DNA of 64,000 bases, taken from Bog-473 sp963721585 (GTDB taxonomy: Bacteria; Actinomycetota; Acidimicrobiia; Acidimicrobiales; RAAP-2). The DNA is taken from assembly GCA_963721585.1 (NCBI GenBank), contig CAVRJN010000001.1, positions 310,001-374,000 of the forward strand, in the 5' to 3' direction. Numbering within the stretch: the stretch's first letter is position 1; each line of letters begins with the position of its first letter. The position numbers were made by a program, and so were the translations under genes. The notes under the pieces were generated by a model. The model saw only the letters and a program-made list of their open reading frames with translations. It was not told the origin of the DNA and did no database searches. Below are positions 1-9,441 of this stretch, piece after piece.

Positions 1-786
1 CCCGTGTTGCGGCTCTTGTGCGTGCAGATCTACAACGACGCCATGGCCGAGATACAGGCCGACTCGGCGCAGCGGCTGCTGCCGATGCCCGTGCTCCCCG
101 CCTGGAGCGTGGACGACTGCGTCGCCGAGGCCAAGCGGGTGGCCTCGCTCGACCTCCGGGGTGTCAACATGACGTCGGACCCCCAGGACGTGGGCGGGCC
201 CGATCTGGCCAACCGGGCCTGGGATCCCCTGTGGGAGGTGTGCGCCGACCTGCACCTGCCCGTGCACTTTCACATCGGCGCCAGCCTGACCACCATGACG
301 TACTTCGGGACGTACCCGTGGGAGTCCCAGGACGACGACACCAAGCTGGCGATCGGCGGCGCGCTCCTCTTCATCGGCAACGCCCGGGTCGTCACGAACA
401 TCATTCTGAGCGGCCTGCTGGACCGGCACCCCACGCTGCAGATGGTGTCGGTGGAAAGCGGCGTGGGTTGGATCCCGTTCATTCTGGAGGCACTCGACTA
501 CGAAATGTCCGAGAACGCGCCCAGGCAACTGGCCCACATGTCGATGCTCCCGTCCGAGTACTTCAAGCGGAACCTGTTCGCCACGTTCTGGTTCGAGAAG
601 AACAACGTGCCGGCACTGATCGCGTCCGTCGGAGAGGACAGCGTCCTCTTCGAGACCGACTTCCCGCATCCGACCTGCCTCTATCCCAAGCCGCTCGAGA
701 CGGTGGCCGAGAAGATGTCGACGCTCACGCCCGAGGTGCAGCGCAAGATCCTCGGGGAGAACGCCGCGAAGCTGTACCGGCTCTAG
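1..786 (+). CDS. Amidohydrolase family 2 protein, 3' part only
   Basis: The reading frame is open from base 1, so the N-terminal part lies outside the window and about 261 residues remain. The sequence is typical of the ACMSD-like amidohydrolase family (Amidohydro_2, metal-dependent TIM barrel): VHFHIGAS gives a metal-ligand His pair, VSVESGVGW and FETDFPHPT carry the late barrel motifs, with the Asp of FETDFPH the usual catalytic/metal Asp, and the end (ILGENAAKLYRL) is the canonical C-terminus of the family. Members decarboxylate or hydrolyse aromatic-pathway intermediates; the substrate cannot be told here. The stop codon overlaps the stop of the convergent glycosyltransferase gene by four bases. 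Confidence 0.85.
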   Translation, partial: PVLRLLCVQIYNDAMAEIQADSAQRLLPMPVLPAWSVDDCVAEAKRVASLDLRGVNMTSDPQDVGGPDLANRAWDPLWEVCADLHLPVHFHIGASLTTMTYFGTYPWESQDDDTKLAIGGALLFIGNARVVTNIILSGLLDRHPTLQMVSVESGVGWIPFILEALDYEMSENAPRQLAHMSMLPSEYFKRNLFATFWFEKNNVPALIASVGEDSVLFETDFPHPTCLYPKPLETVAEKMSTLTPEVQRKILGENAAKLYRL

Positions 787-1901
787 GGCCTCCCCGCCTG
801 GCGGCGGCCCGGCTTCGGTGGGTCGGCGAGGAGCCGTTCGTAGAGGTCCTCCAGTTGCCGGGTCATCGCCTCCGTGGTGAAGCGCGAGAGGACCTCGGCC
901 CGACCGGCGGCGGCCAGGCGCTTGGCCAACGCAGGGTCGTCGACCAGGCGGGACACGGCGCCGGACATCCCCGCCTCGGTGGCCGGCGCGCGCAACCCTG
1001 TCCGCCCGTCGTCGACCATCAGGGCGGCGCCCCCTTGGTCGGCGACGATCACCGGAATTCCTGCGGCCATGGCTTCGAAGATGGCCAGCGGTTGGTTGTC
1101 CGTCGGGCAGGGATGGATGAAGACGTCGAACGCGGGGAGGAGGCTGACGGCGTCAAGGCGGAACCCGGGGAGTTGGAGGTCCACCCCCTTGGCCAGCGAG
1201 CGCAGTCGACCCTCTTCGGGTCCCTCGCCGAGGATGACGGCGACAGTTCCGGGGAGCTGGCGGGCGGCGTCGACGATCAGCTCGGGACGCTTCCAGTCGA
1301 CCAGCCGCATTGAGCCGCCGATCACGGTCGCGCCGGGGGCGATCCCCAGCTGCTCGCGGGACTCCTCGCGTGAGAAGAGTGTCGGGAGGGCGATGCCGTT
1401 CGCCACGATTTCGTACGAGCCGTGCAGGAGGTCCAACCGGACGAGCTCGGCCTTGGTCCACTCGGAAGGGAGGACCTGCATGTCGACCCCACGGAGAATG
1501 AACCGGCCGAGGTGCCGTCGCATCTGACTTTCCGTTTGAGTCGGGAGGTGTGCGGTGGTCACCACCGCGGGCGTGCGGAGGGCGATGGCGGCCATGATGG
1601 CGTACTGGGCGGCATGGGAGTGCGAGAGCATCGCGTGGAAGATCACGGGACGGGCTTCGCGCAGTGCCCGGAAGGCCCGGATGAACCCCGGGACATCGAG
1701 GTTGCCGCGTATGCGGTCGAGACGGACGACAGGGACGCGGCGGTTGTCGAGCTCCAGCTCGAGCTCGTCGGCCATGACGCCGATGACGATGGGTTCGAAC
1801 CGCTTCCGGTCGAGGTCGTCCAGAAGGTGCAGCAGGTGGCGCTCGACGCCGCCGAAGGAATAGCCCTCGACGTAGTAGACGACTCGGACCGGGTAGTGCA
1901 C
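783..1901 (-). CDS. GT4-family glycosyltransferase
   Basis: A 372-residue GT-B fold glycosyltransferase. The N-terminal half begins with a Rossmann strand and a glycine-rich acceptor loop (VEGYSFGGVERHLLHLL, about residues 11-27). The C-terminal half has the GT4 donor-site features: LVDWKRPELIVDAA, VAVILGEGPEEGRLR and the EX7E-type stretch IFEAMAAGIPVIVADQGGA (about residues 280-300). It should transfer a sugar from a nucleotide donor to a cell-surface or small-molecule acceptor; the acceptor is not predictable. It stands alone between the convergent amidohydrolase and a tRNA-Leu gene. The ATG start gives normal family length. Confidence 0.88.
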   Translation of the reverse strand: MHYPVRVVYYVEGYSFGGVERHLLHLLDDLDRKRFEPIVIGVMADELELELDNRRVPVVRLDRIRGNLDVPGFIRAFRALREARPVIFHAMLSHSHAAQYAIMAAIALRTPAVVTTAHLPTQTESQMRRHLGRFILRGVDMQVLPSEWTKAELVRLDLLHGSYEIVANGIALPTLFSREESREQLGIAPGATVIGGSMRLVDWKRPELIVDAARQLPGTVAVILGEGPEEGRLRSLAKGVDLQLPGFRLDAVSLLPAFDVFIHPCPTDNQPLAIFEAMAAGIPVIVADQGGAALMVDDGRTGLRAPATEAGMSGAVSRLVDDPALAKRLAAAGRAEVLSRFTTEAMTRQLEDLYERLLADPPKPGRRQAGRP

Positions 1902-2074
1902 TTTGGGCTTCGGGGAACGGGGCAGGGCGGCGAACGCTTCCTAGGACACCGCGGCGGTCTCGTGCGGTGAGGTTCTTGGGGGAGACGGTAGTGGAGTGGC
2001 CGTACGACCTGAGGCACCAGGTCGAACGGACCTCCGGGGGATTCGCCCGTCCGCGCGTACGGCCCGGATCACAA

Positions 2075-2161
<87 letters not shown>

Positions 2162-2296
2162 GGGTGACCGGACAACAGTAGTCGCTGGACTGGCCGCCAG
2201 ATTCCTGCCTGCGGCCCCGTAGGTGGGAGAGGTGACCAGGTCAGACGGCTGCTGAATCCCTCTTGGGCGCAGCGGACCGGTAATCTCTTGGTGACC

Positions 2297-2953
2297 ATGG
2301 GACTCCAGCAGTTTGAGGAGCGACTCGAGCGTCTGGTGGAGGGCACGTTGGCCAAGCCGTTTCGAAGCAACCTCCAGCCGGTCGAAATAGGCCGGAGGCT
2401 GACACGCGAGATGGACCTCCACCGACGGGTGGGGGTGCGAGGCCTGATCGCGCCCAACGCCTTCGCGGTGACGCTCTCGGCGGCCGACGTGAGCCGCTTC
2501 TCCAATTTCGTCGAAGCGCTCTCCCGCGAGCTCGCCGATGCTGCGCGGGAGCACGCACGCATTGAGGGCTACTCGTTCGTCGGCCCGGTCGAGGTGGAGA
2601 TCTTCGAAGGCTCCAGCCTGAAAGCCGGGCGGTTCACGGTGACTGCTGAGGTGCACGAGAGCGAGGACGGCGGCTTCCTGGCCGAGCTCGTGCTGCCGGA
2701 CGGCCGGAGGGTCACCGTCGGATCGGAAGCCCTGGTCATCGGGCGGCTACCCGAGTGCGAAGTGGTTCTGCCGGACTCCAACGTGAGCCGGCGCCATGCC
2801 GAGCTACGGCGGAAGGGTGACGGCGTGTTCGTCACTGATCTCGGGTCCACCAACGGCACCAGGGTCAACGGAACCCCGGTCCGGGAACAGCTCCTCGCCA
2901 GCGGAGACGAGATCAGCGTGGGCTCGACGAAGCTCGTGTTCGAAATGTCGTGA
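2297..2953 (+). CDS. fhaA: FhaA-like DUF3662/FHA-domain protein
   Basis: The protein has about 218 residues. Residues 1-110 match the DUF3662 (FhaA N-terminal) domain, starting with FEERLERLVEGTLAKPF and including IGRRLTREMD; the C-terminal 75 residues are an FHA domain with the phospho-threonine-binding signature IGRLPECEVVLPD..SNVSRRHAEL..DLGSTNGTRVNG. FHA proteins bind phospho-Thr partners of the PASTA kinase and act in peptidoglycan control. The ATG at 2297 is preferred over the in-frame TTG 2288 and GTG 2291 because DUF3662 proteins begin MGxxxxFE. It is first in the operon fhaA-fhaB-pstP-pknB. It is shorter than mycobacterial FhaA, which has a long linker. Confidence 0.92.
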   Translation: MGLQQFEERLERLVEGTLAKPFRSNLQPVEIGRRLTREMDLHRRVGVRGLIAPNAFAVTLSAADVSRFSNFVEALSRELADAAREHARIEGYSFVGPVEVEIFEGSSLKAGRFTVTAEVHESEDGGFLAELVLPDGRRVTVGSEALVIGRLPECEVVLPDSNVSRRHAELRRKGDGVFVTDLGSTNGTRVNGTPVREQLLASGDEISVGSTKLVFEMS

Positions 2954-3483
2954 CGGCACCTGATCCGGTCGGGATCCTCGTTGCCACCCAGAACCTGAAT
3001 GCGGTCCTTCGCATCATGCAATGGGGTGTCATCGTGCTGATCTTTCTCTTCTTCCTCCGAGTCCTCCGGGCCGTGTGGGTGGAGATGAGCCCGGCCACCG
3101 TTCGAAAACCCCGCTCCATGCGACGTCAGGAACGGCGCGAGGAGCGCGCTGCGGCCGTCGTCCCGAGCCAACCCAGGCCGAAGCGCCGCCGCCAGCTCCA
3201 CCTGAAGGTCGTCCAGCCGCCTGAGCAAGCCGGGCGCACCTACGACCTGGACGACGAGTTGACCATCGGGCGCTCACCCGGGTGCGGCGTCTCCACGCCC
3301 GAGGACATCTATACGTCGACGCTGCACGCCCGCCTGTTCCGGCGCAACGACCAGCTCTGGGTCGAGGATCTCGGCTCGACCAACGGGACGTTCGTCAACT
3401 CCGAGCAGATCACGCAGGCCGTGCGGCTCGGAAAGGGGGACCTGCTCCAGATCGGTTCCACCGTCTTCGAGGTCTCGCGTTGA
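2950..3483 (+). CDS. fhaB: FhaB/FipA-like membrane-anchored FHA protein
   Basis: The GTG start overlaps the fhaA stop (GTGA), which implies translational coupling. The 177-residue protein has one N-terminal membrane helix (about residues 22-42, IMQWGVIVLIFLFFLRVL), a basic Arg-rich linker and a C-terminal FHA domain (about 95-175) with IGRSPGCGV, TLHARL and DLGSTNGTFVNS. This is the FhaB/FipA architecture, a phospho-threonine reader that links Ser/Thr kinases to division and cell-wall machinery in actinobacteria. Neighbours on both sides belong to the same signalling module. Confidence 0.92.
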   Translation: MTAPDPVGILVATQNLNAVLRIMQWGVIVLIFLFFLRVLRAVWVEMSPATVRKPRSMRRQERREERAAAVVPSQPRPKRRRQLHLKVVQPPEQAGRTYDLDDELTIGRSPGCGVSTPEDIYTSTLHARLFRRNDQLWVEDLGSTNGTFVNSEQITQAVRLGKGDLLQIGSTVFEVSR

Positions 3484-5069
3484 CGGTGCTGCGGTCAGGA
3501 TCCGCCTCCGACGTGGGGCGGGTCCGCACCGTCAATCAGGATCTGCCGCTCGTGCGCCCGGCTCTCTATGCGGTGGCCGACGGCATGGGTGGCCATGTCG
3601 GAGGGGAGGTGGCGGCACGGGTGGCCGTCGAGACACTCGACCAGGTCTTCGAACGGCAGCCGACGGTCGACGGGCTGCGCGAGGCCTTCTCGGAGGCCAA
3701 CGCGGCGGTCTGGCACGAGAGCCAGTCGAACCGCGACCTCCGTGGCATGGGCACGACGCTGACGGCCGTGGCACTGGTGGGGGGCCCGGAGGGCAGCGAC
3801 GTGCTGGCGCTGGCCAACGTCGGGGATTCCCGCGCCTACGTCTTCTCCGGAGGCGAAATGACCCAGGTCACCGACGACCACAGCCTGGCGGAGGAGCGGA
3901 TGCGCCATGGCGAGATGACCGAGGAGGAGGCGGCCGTCCACCCTCAGCGGCACATTCTCACCCGGGCTCTCGGCGTCGCGGCCGAGGTGGAGATCGACAT
4001 GTGGGAGCTGGAGGTACGCACAGGTGACAGGGTGCTCCTCTGCTCTGACGGCCTGACCAACGAGGTCGGAACCGAGGAGATGGCCGCCATCCTCGGTGAG
4101 GTCGATGACCCCGGAGAGGCGGCACAGCGACTGGTCGACGCGGCGAACGTCCACGGAGGTGCCGACAACATCACGGTCGTCGTCGTCGACGTACAGGTGG
4201 GGGGGGAAGGCGACGGAACGTCGGCGAGGGCGACACCTCTCGGGCTCGTCGTACCCGTGGCGGCGGCGACGGCCGCGGTCCCGGTGGTGGGGTCGGAGGC
4301 GGCGCGGGAACCGTGTCAATCCGATGTGGCATCTGGCCCTGGTCCAGGGTCCGACCCCGACCCTCAGCGGGACGTCCAGTCAGGGTTGTCGGACGCCACG
4401 GCGCTCGTGCCCGAGGTCGGGCGGGACGAGACGCTGGCTCCGGGATCCCGCCTCGTCTTCGGCGACGAACCGGCCACGCTGGCGGAGACCGGTCCGCGCA
4501 GTGACGAGTTCTTCATGGGCACCGCGGCGTCGGTGCCGGTGGCCCGCTCCACGACCCGCGTCCCCCCCCCGCCCGGCAAGCGGGTGACCGACAAGCCGGA
4601 GGGGAAGGAGAGCCGCGGGGCGCGCCGGCGCCGCCTGGGTATCCCGCGCCGCATCACTCCGCGGGTGATCGGATTCGTCGTGTTGGTGGCGGCGGTGCCG
4701 GTGGCTGCGTACTACGTCCTCAAGTGGTACGCCTACGACAACTGGATCGTGACGGCGCAAGGCGAACAGGTCGTGGTGCTCCAGGGTCAGAGCGGTGGGG
4801 TCCTGTGGTTCCACCCCAAAGTGGTGGACCACACCGGCCTCACAACGGGGCAGATCGACCCCAGCGCCGTGGGACCCGTGAAGGCGGGTGTCCAGACGTC
4901 GTCGCTGCACTCGGCCGAGGTCTATGTGAGCAGCATCACCACGACGACGACCACCACCACGACGACGGTCCCGACGACGACGTTTCCGCCGCACCGGGTC
5001 ACCACCCCGTCGGTGCCGCCTCCCACGACCACAACGACCATCCCCGTGACGACGACGACGGCCCCATGA
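3480..5069 (+). CDS. pstP: PstP-like PP2C-family Ser/Thr phosphatase
   Basis: The start is TTG 3480, overlapping the fhaB stop, or GTG 3486; the frame is open far upstream, but homology starts at VLRSGSASDVGRVRTVNQD. The PP2C domain (about residues 3-240) shows the metal-binding Asp motifs TVNQD, VADGMGGH, CSDGLTNEV and ADNITVVVVD. A 150-residue linker leads to one membrane helix (about 393-416) and an extracellular tail ending in runs of Thr and Pro encoded by ACG/ACC repeats. It is the expected phosphatase partner of the downstream PASTA kinase. In the usual actinobacterial order rodA and pbpA would follow; here the kinase follows after about 50 bp. Confidence 0.93.
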   Translation: MTVLRSGSASDVGRVRTVNQDLPLVRPALYAVADGMGGHVGGEVAARVAVETLDQVFERQPTVDGLREAFSEANAAVWHESQSNRDLRGMGTTLTAVALVGGPEGSDVLALANVGDSRAYVFSGGEMTQVTDDHSLAEERMRHGEMTEEEAAVHPQRHILTRALGVAAEVEIDMWELEVRTGDRVLLCSDGLTNEVGTEEMAAILGEVDDPGEAAQRLVDAANVHGGADNITVVVVDVQVGGEGDGTSARATPLGLVVPVAAATAAVPVVGSEAAREPCQSDVASGPGPGSDPDPQRDVQSGLSDATALVPEVGRDETLAPGSRLVFGDEPATLAETGPRSDEFFMGTAASVPVARSTTRVPPPPGKRVTDKPEGKESRGARRRRLGIPRRITPRVIGFVVLVAAVPVAAYYVLKWYAYDNWIVTAQGEQVVVLQGQSGGVLWFHPKVVDHTGLTTGQIDPSAVGPVKAGVQTSSLHSAEVYVSSITTTTTTTTTTVPTTTFPPHRVTTPSVPPPTTTTTIPVTTTTAP

Positions 5070-5122
5070 CCGACGTGTCGGTACCGCGTCGCCGAAGGCA
5101 CCCAGCGTAGGCTCAGGTCGCC

Positions 5123-7072
5123 ATGGAACCGGTCGAGACACCGCGCATCTATTCGGGTCGCTACGAGCTGACCCATCTCATCGCCCGCGGCGGCATGGCC
5201 CAGGTCTACCGGGCGATGGACCGCCAACTCGAGCGAGCGGTCGCGCTCAAGGTGCTGTTCCCCGAACTCTCTGTCGACCGCACGTTCGTCGAACGGTTCC
5301 GGCGGGAGGCCCAGGCCGCCGCCAATCTGTCCCACCCCAACATCGTCCCGGTGTTCGACTGGGGAGAGGACGATGGGTCGTACTTCATCGTCATGGAGTA
5401 CGTCGAGGGCCGGCCCCTCTCCGCCGTGCTGCGCGGTCCCCAACGCCCGTCGCCCCGCCAGATCGCCACCATCGGTGCCGGCGTGGCCGCGGCACTGGCC
5501 TTCGCGCACCGCCACGGGGTCGTCCACCGCGACGTCAAGCCGGGCAACATCCTCATCACGCCCGACGGGGACGTCAAGGTCACCGACTTCGGCATCGCCC
5601 GGGCCATGAACACCGAGGAGAGCCTGACCCAGACCGGCGCCGTCATGGGCACGGCCGCCTATTTCTCACCGGAACAGGCCGAGGGCAAGGGGGTGGACGC
5701 GCGCAGCGACATCTACTCGCTCGGCGTGGTCCTCTACGAAATGGCCGTGGGGCGTCCCCCCTTCACCGGCGACTCACCGGTGGCCGTCGCCTCCAAGCAC
5801 GTCCGCGACCTGCCCGTGTTGCCGCGCGAGGCGAACCCGGCGGTGCCACCTGCGCTCGAGGCCGTGATCATGAAGGCCATGGCGAAGAACCCCGACGATC
5901 GTTATGGATCGGCCGAGGAGCTGCGCGCCGACCTCCTCCGCTTCGCCGACGGGCGGCCCGTCGAGGCGGGGGACCCCGGTCTGACCTCGGTGATGACCGC
6001 GGTCGGGGCGACGCAGGCCGTCCCGACGACGACCGGCCGCACCATGGCCGTTCCTTCCCCAGGGCCGCCCACCAGCCAGGAGGACCTCGAGCGCAAGAAG
6101 CGCACACGCAACCTGATCATTCTGCTGATCGTGCTTCTCGTGGCCCTCGCCGTCATCGCCTACTTCCTCCTGCGCTCCCTCGGGGTCTTCGGCAGCAACG
6201 TGACCGTGCCCGACGTCGTCGGGCTCACGGCCGGCCAGGCCACGCAAACCCTCCACGACGACCATCTCACCGTGGGCACCAGCACGGTCAAGACGAGCAA
6301 CACCACCAAGGGCGACGTCCTGTCGACGAGCCCCAAGGCGGGGGCATCGGTAGGGAAGAACTCCGCGGTGGATCTGGTCGTCAGCGGCGGCCCGAACATC
6401 CCCACCGTCGCCGTCCCGTCGGTGCAGGGGAAGCAGCTGACCCAGGCCATCGCACTGCTCCAAAGCGCCAATCTCGGTTACACCGTCCACAACGTGACCA
6501 GCAATCAGTCGGTCGGCACCGTGCTGACCCAGGATCCCGCGGCGGGCACGAAGATCCTCCAGACGCGCAAGGTGCTCCTGACGGTCTCGGCCACGCAGAG
6601 CGTGGTGCCTGTGCCGAGTGTGATCGGGCAGTCGCCCGCCAGCGCCGGCTCCGCCCTGACTCACGCCGGGCTGAACGTGGGCAGCCAGAGCACGGCCTGC
6701 TCGAGCCAGCCCAGCGGGCTGGTGTCCGCCCAGACCCCGGCCCCCGGCACCAACGTGCAGCCCAACACCTCCGTCAACCTCGTCGTGTCGAGCGGGAGCT
6801 GTGCCTCGGTCCCCGGTGTCGTCGGGCAGTCGCAGAGCGCCGCAACCTCGGCGATCACGGGCGCCGGCCTCGTCGCGAACACCACCTTCGACACGTCGTG
6901 CCCCAACGGCGCCCAGCCGGGAAACGTCGACAGCCAGACACCGGCGGCGAACGCGCAGGTGAACAGTGGGAGCACTGTCAACATCTCCGTGTGCCAGTCG
7001 GCCACCACGACCACCACCACGTCCACCACGACGCCGTCGTCCACCACGACGTCGACCGCACCGGCGCCTTAA
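5123..7072 (+). CDS. pknB: PASTA-domain Ser/Thr protein kinase (PknB type)
   Basis: 649 residues. The kinase domain (about 12-270) has a glycine loop (ARGGMAQVYR), the catalytic Lys in VALKVLF (about K43), HRDVKPGNIL (about 135) and DFGIA (about 154). A juxtamembrane stretch precedes a membrane helix (about 328-352), then four extracellular PASTA repeats (VPDVVG, VPSVQG, VPSVIG, VPGVVG) and a Thr-rich tail. PASTA kinases sense muropeptides or lipid II and phosphorylate division and wall proteins. The ATG lies close upstream of the conserved GRYELTH. The gene ends tail-to-tail with trpG. Confidence 0.96.
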   Translation: MEPVETPRIYSGRYELTHLIARGGMAQVYRAMDRQLERAVALKVLFPELSVDRTFVERFRREAQAAANLSHPNIVPVFDWGEDDGSYFIVMEYVEGRPLSAVLRGPQRPSPRQIATIGAGVAAALAFAHRHGVVHRDVKPGNILITPDGDVKVTDFGIARAMNTEESLTQTGAVMGTAAYFSPEQAEGKGVDARSDIYSLGVVLYEMAVGRPPFTGDSPVAVASKHVRDLPVLPREANPAVPPALEAVIMKAMAKNPDDRYGSAEELRADLLRFADGRPVEAGDPGLTSVMTAVGATQAVPTTTGRTMAVPSPGPPTSQEDLERKKRTRNLIILLIVLLVALAVIAYFLLRSLGVFGSNVTVPDVVGLTAGQATQTLHDDHLTVGTSTVKTSNTTKGDVLSTSPKAGASVGKNSAVDLVVSGGPNIPTVAVPSVQGKQLTQAIALLQSANLGYTVHNVTSNQSVGTVLTQDPAAGTKILQTRKVLLTVSATQSVVPVPSVIGQSPASAGSALTHAGLNVGSQSTACSSQPSGLVSAQTPAPGTNVQPNTSVNLVVSSGSCASVPGVVGQSQSAATSAITGAGLVANTTFDTSCPNGAQPGNVDSQTPAANAQVNSGSTVNISVCQSATTTTTTSTTTPSSTTTSTAPAP

Positions 7073-7122
7073 ACACCACGCGTCCGGTTCGGCGGCGCGA
7101 CTGTCCCCCTCGGGTCGCCTGG

Positions 7123-7713
7123 TCAGTCGACGGCGGCGCCGAGCTGGCCGAGGAAATTGGCCAGCAGCGCCGGGCCCGACACGGTCAGGACCGACTCGGG
7201 GTGGAACTGTACTCCCTCGACGCGCAGCGTGCGGTGGCGCAGCCCCATGACGACGCCGTCGGTGGAGGTGGCCGTGACCTCCAACTCGTCGGGTACGGAT
7301 TCCGAGCTCACCACGAGCGAGTGGTAACGCGTGGCGACGAAGGGGTTGGGGAGGCCGGCGAAGATCCCCTGGCCGTCGTGGTGGATCTCCGAGGTCTTGC
7401 CGTGCATCAGATGCGGCGCGGGCACGACGCGGCCGCCATAGGACTGGCCGATGCACTGGTGGCCCAGGCAGACGCCCAGCAGCGGGATCTCCCCGGCCAG
7501 CTCCCGGACGGCTTGGAGGCTCACCCCGCCGTCCTCGGGCCGTCCCGGTCCCGGTGAGATGAGCACGGCATCGGGCCGCTCGGCCCTGATACCGGCCACG
7601 TCGATGGCGTCGTTGCGGTAGACCACCGGCTCGGCGCCGAGCTCGCCCAGCTCCTGGACCAGGTTGTAGACGAAGGAGTCGTAGTTGTCGACGACGAGCA
7701 CCCGGGGTCCCAT
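7123..7713 (-). CDS. trpG: Anthranilate/aminodeoxychorismate synthase glutaminase subunit (TrpG/PabA)
   Basis: A 196-residue class I glutamine amidotransferase. It starts LVVDNYDSFVYNL and carries the oxyanion/nucleophile segment PLLGVCLGHQCIG (catalytic Cys) and GVQFHPESVL (catalytic His and Glu). It supplies ammonia to the chorismate-using partner for tryptophan or folate synthesis. The ATG at 7713 is chosen because upstream residues share no homology. In actinobacteria trpG sits between crgA and pknB, as here. Confidence 0.93.
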   Translation of the reverse strand: MGPRVLVVDNYDSFVYNLVQELGELGAEPVVYRNDAIDVAGIRAERPDAVLISPGPGRPEDGGVSLQAVRELAGEIPLLGVCLGHQCIGQSYGGRVVPAPHLMHGKTSEIHHDGQGIFAGLPNPFVATRYHSLVVSSESVPDELEVTATSTDGVVMGLRHRTLRVEGVQFHPESVLTVSGPALLANFLGQLGAAVD

Positions 7714-7777
7714 GCTTCGGCAATCGTACCGGCCCGCGCCCTGAGCGCCCCGCCTGCCGTGGCTAACCTCTGTTCCC

Positions 7778-8092
7778 GTGGCAACCAGCACCAAAGGACC
7801 AGGCGGCGCCTCCAAGAAGGGCAAGTCCGCCACCGGTCGCGCCTCGAAGGTCGGCCGGTACAAGACGGCGGAGGAGAGCGGTCGCTACACCGCGCCGATC
7901 CCCAAGAGCGTGCGCCACAGCCCGCCCTGGTTCGGGGCACTCATCCTCGTCCTGCTGATCGGGGGTGTCGCGGTCATCACCGTGAACTACCTGGCCCACC
8001 TGCCGTTTGCTGCCCACGGCTCGCCGTGGGGCCTCGTCGCCGGTCTGGTGATGATCTTCGCCGGTTTCCTGCTGGCCACCAGATACCGCTGA
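7778..8092 (+). CDS. crgA: CrgA-like cell-division membrane protein
   Basis: 104 residues with a basic, Lys-rich N-terminus and two membrane helices (PWFGALILVLLIGGVAVITV and GLVAGLVMIFAGFLLAT). The NYL..LP motif after helix 1 and the terminal GF.LATRYR are typical of CrgA, which binds FtsZ and penicillin-binding proteins at the septum. It starts with GTG. It is divergent from trpG and completes the conserved crgA-trpG-pknB block. Confidence 0.93.
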   Translation: MATSTKGPGGASKKGKSATGRASKVGRYKTAEESGRYTAPIPKSVRHSPPWFGALILVLLIGGVAVITVNYLAHLPFAAHGSPWGLVAGLVMIFAGFLLATRYR

Positions 8093-8113
8093 CCGCGGCG
8101 CCCGCCGGCGGGG

Positions 8114-9301
8114 TCAGCCCAGCCGCTCGATGATGGTGGCGTTGGCCAGCCCGCCGCCCTCGCACATGGTGAGGAGCCCGTAGCGGCCGTTGGTGCGCTC
8201 GAGCTCGTTGAGGAGCGTCGCCATCAGCTTGCCGCCGGAGGCGCCCAGCGGGTGGCCGAGAGCGATGGCGCCGCCGTTGGGGTTCACCAGTTCCATGTTG
8301 GGGTGGTGCTCCTTCTCCCACGCCAAGACGACAGAGGCGAAGGCCTCGTTGATCTCCACCGCGTCGATGTCGTCCAGCGTGAGCTTGGCCCGCTCCAGGA
8401 CGGTCGTGGTGGCCGGGATGGGGCCGGTCAGCATCGTCACCGGATCGACGCCCGCCAGGGCGAAGGCGTGGAAGCGGGCACGGGGGCGCAGGCCCAGGGC
8501 GTTCGCCTTCTCCTCGCTCATGATCAGGACGGCGGACGCACCGTCGGTGATCTGCGAGGAGTTCCCCGCCGTGACCTTGCCGTCCTCCTTGAAGGCGGGC
8601 TTCAGGTTGGCCAGCGACTCGACGCTGGAGTCGGGGCGGATGCCCTCGTCGGTGGAGAAGACCTCTTCGGTGTCCTTGCCCTCGTCGTCGTGGACGGCCA
8701 CAGGCACCAGCTCGTTCTCGAAGCGGCCCTCGGCGGTGGCCCGGGCGGCCCGCTGGTGGCTCTGCACCGCGAAGGCGTCGAGCTCCTCGCGCGAGATGCC
8801 CCACTGGTCGGCGATCATCTCGGCGCCGATTCCCTGGCCTTTCAACTGGCTGTGTCCCTCGGCGTCGGTGTAGCGGGCCATCATGCGTGGCCCGAAGGGG
8901 AAGCCGAAGTCGCGTACGACCGAGGAGCCCATGGGGGTGTGGGTCATGGACTCGACGCCGGCGGCGACGGCGATGTCATAGGCCCCTGCGATGACGCCCT
9001 GGGCGGCGAAGTGGATGGCCTGCTGGGAAGACCCGCACTGGCGGTCGATGGTGGTGGCGGGGACCGACTCGGGCCACCCCGCCGCCAGCACGGCGTTGCG
9101 ACCGATGTTGAGGGACTGCTCGGAGACCTGCATGACACAGCCCATGATCACGTCATCGATCAGGGCGGGGTCCAGCTTGTTGCGCTCGGCGATCGCCCCG
9201 AGGGCCTCGGAGGCCAGGTCCACGGCGTGCCAATTGCGGAGCTTCCCGTTGCGCTTCCCACCCGGGGTCCGGACGGCGTCGACGATCACTGCGGTGGTCA
9301 T
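8114..9301 (-). CDS. Acetyl-CoA C-acyltransferase (thiolase)
   Basis: A 395-residue thiolase. The nucleophilic Cys is in TIDRQCGSSQQAIH (about residue 88), the catalytic His is in GHPLGASGGK, and the second Cys is in LTMCEGGGLANA near the C-terminus. EINEAFASVVLAW is the usual NEAFA loop. It catalyses thiolytic cleavage in beta-oxidation or the reverse condensation. The ATG at 9301 has a GGAGGAG ribosome-binding site just upstream, so the longer frame to 9343 is not used. Confidence 0.95.
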   Translation of the reverse strand: MTTAVIVDAVRTPGGKRNGKLRNWHAVDLASEALGAIAERNKLDPALIDDVIMGCVMQVSEQSLNIGRNAVLAAGWPESVPATTIDRQCGSSQQAIHFAAQGVIAGAYDIAVAAGVESMTHTPMGSSVVRDFGFPFGPRMMARYTDAEGHSQLKGQGIGAEMIADQWGISREELDAFAVQSHQRAARATAEGRFENELVPVAVHDDEGKDTEEVFSTDEGIRPDSSVESLANLKPAFKEDGKVTAGNSSQITDGASAVLIMSEEKANALGLRPRARFHAFALAGVDPVTMLTGPIPATTTVLERAKLTLDDIDAVEINEAFASVVLAWEKEHHPNMELVNPNGGAIALGHPLGASGGKLMATLLNELERTNGRYGLLTMCEGGGLANATIIERLG

Positions 9302-9441
9302 GGTGTCTCCTCCCAAACCCGGCCGCGACGATCGGCGCCACACCGGTTCAGATCGGGGTCATTGTACCTGGCACCGCCAGGCGGGCGAGCTGGCCTCCTC
9401 CTTCCGGGCGACCCTCGGACCGCCCGGTAGGGTCTGCCCCG

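Noticed and set aside
5774..7723. A 649-codon open frame on the minus strand opposite the PASTA kinase gene
   Set aside because: It is Arg/Gly/Ala-rich with no recognisable domain and lies antisense to a well-supported kinase with four PASTA repeats; it is an artefact of high GC content.
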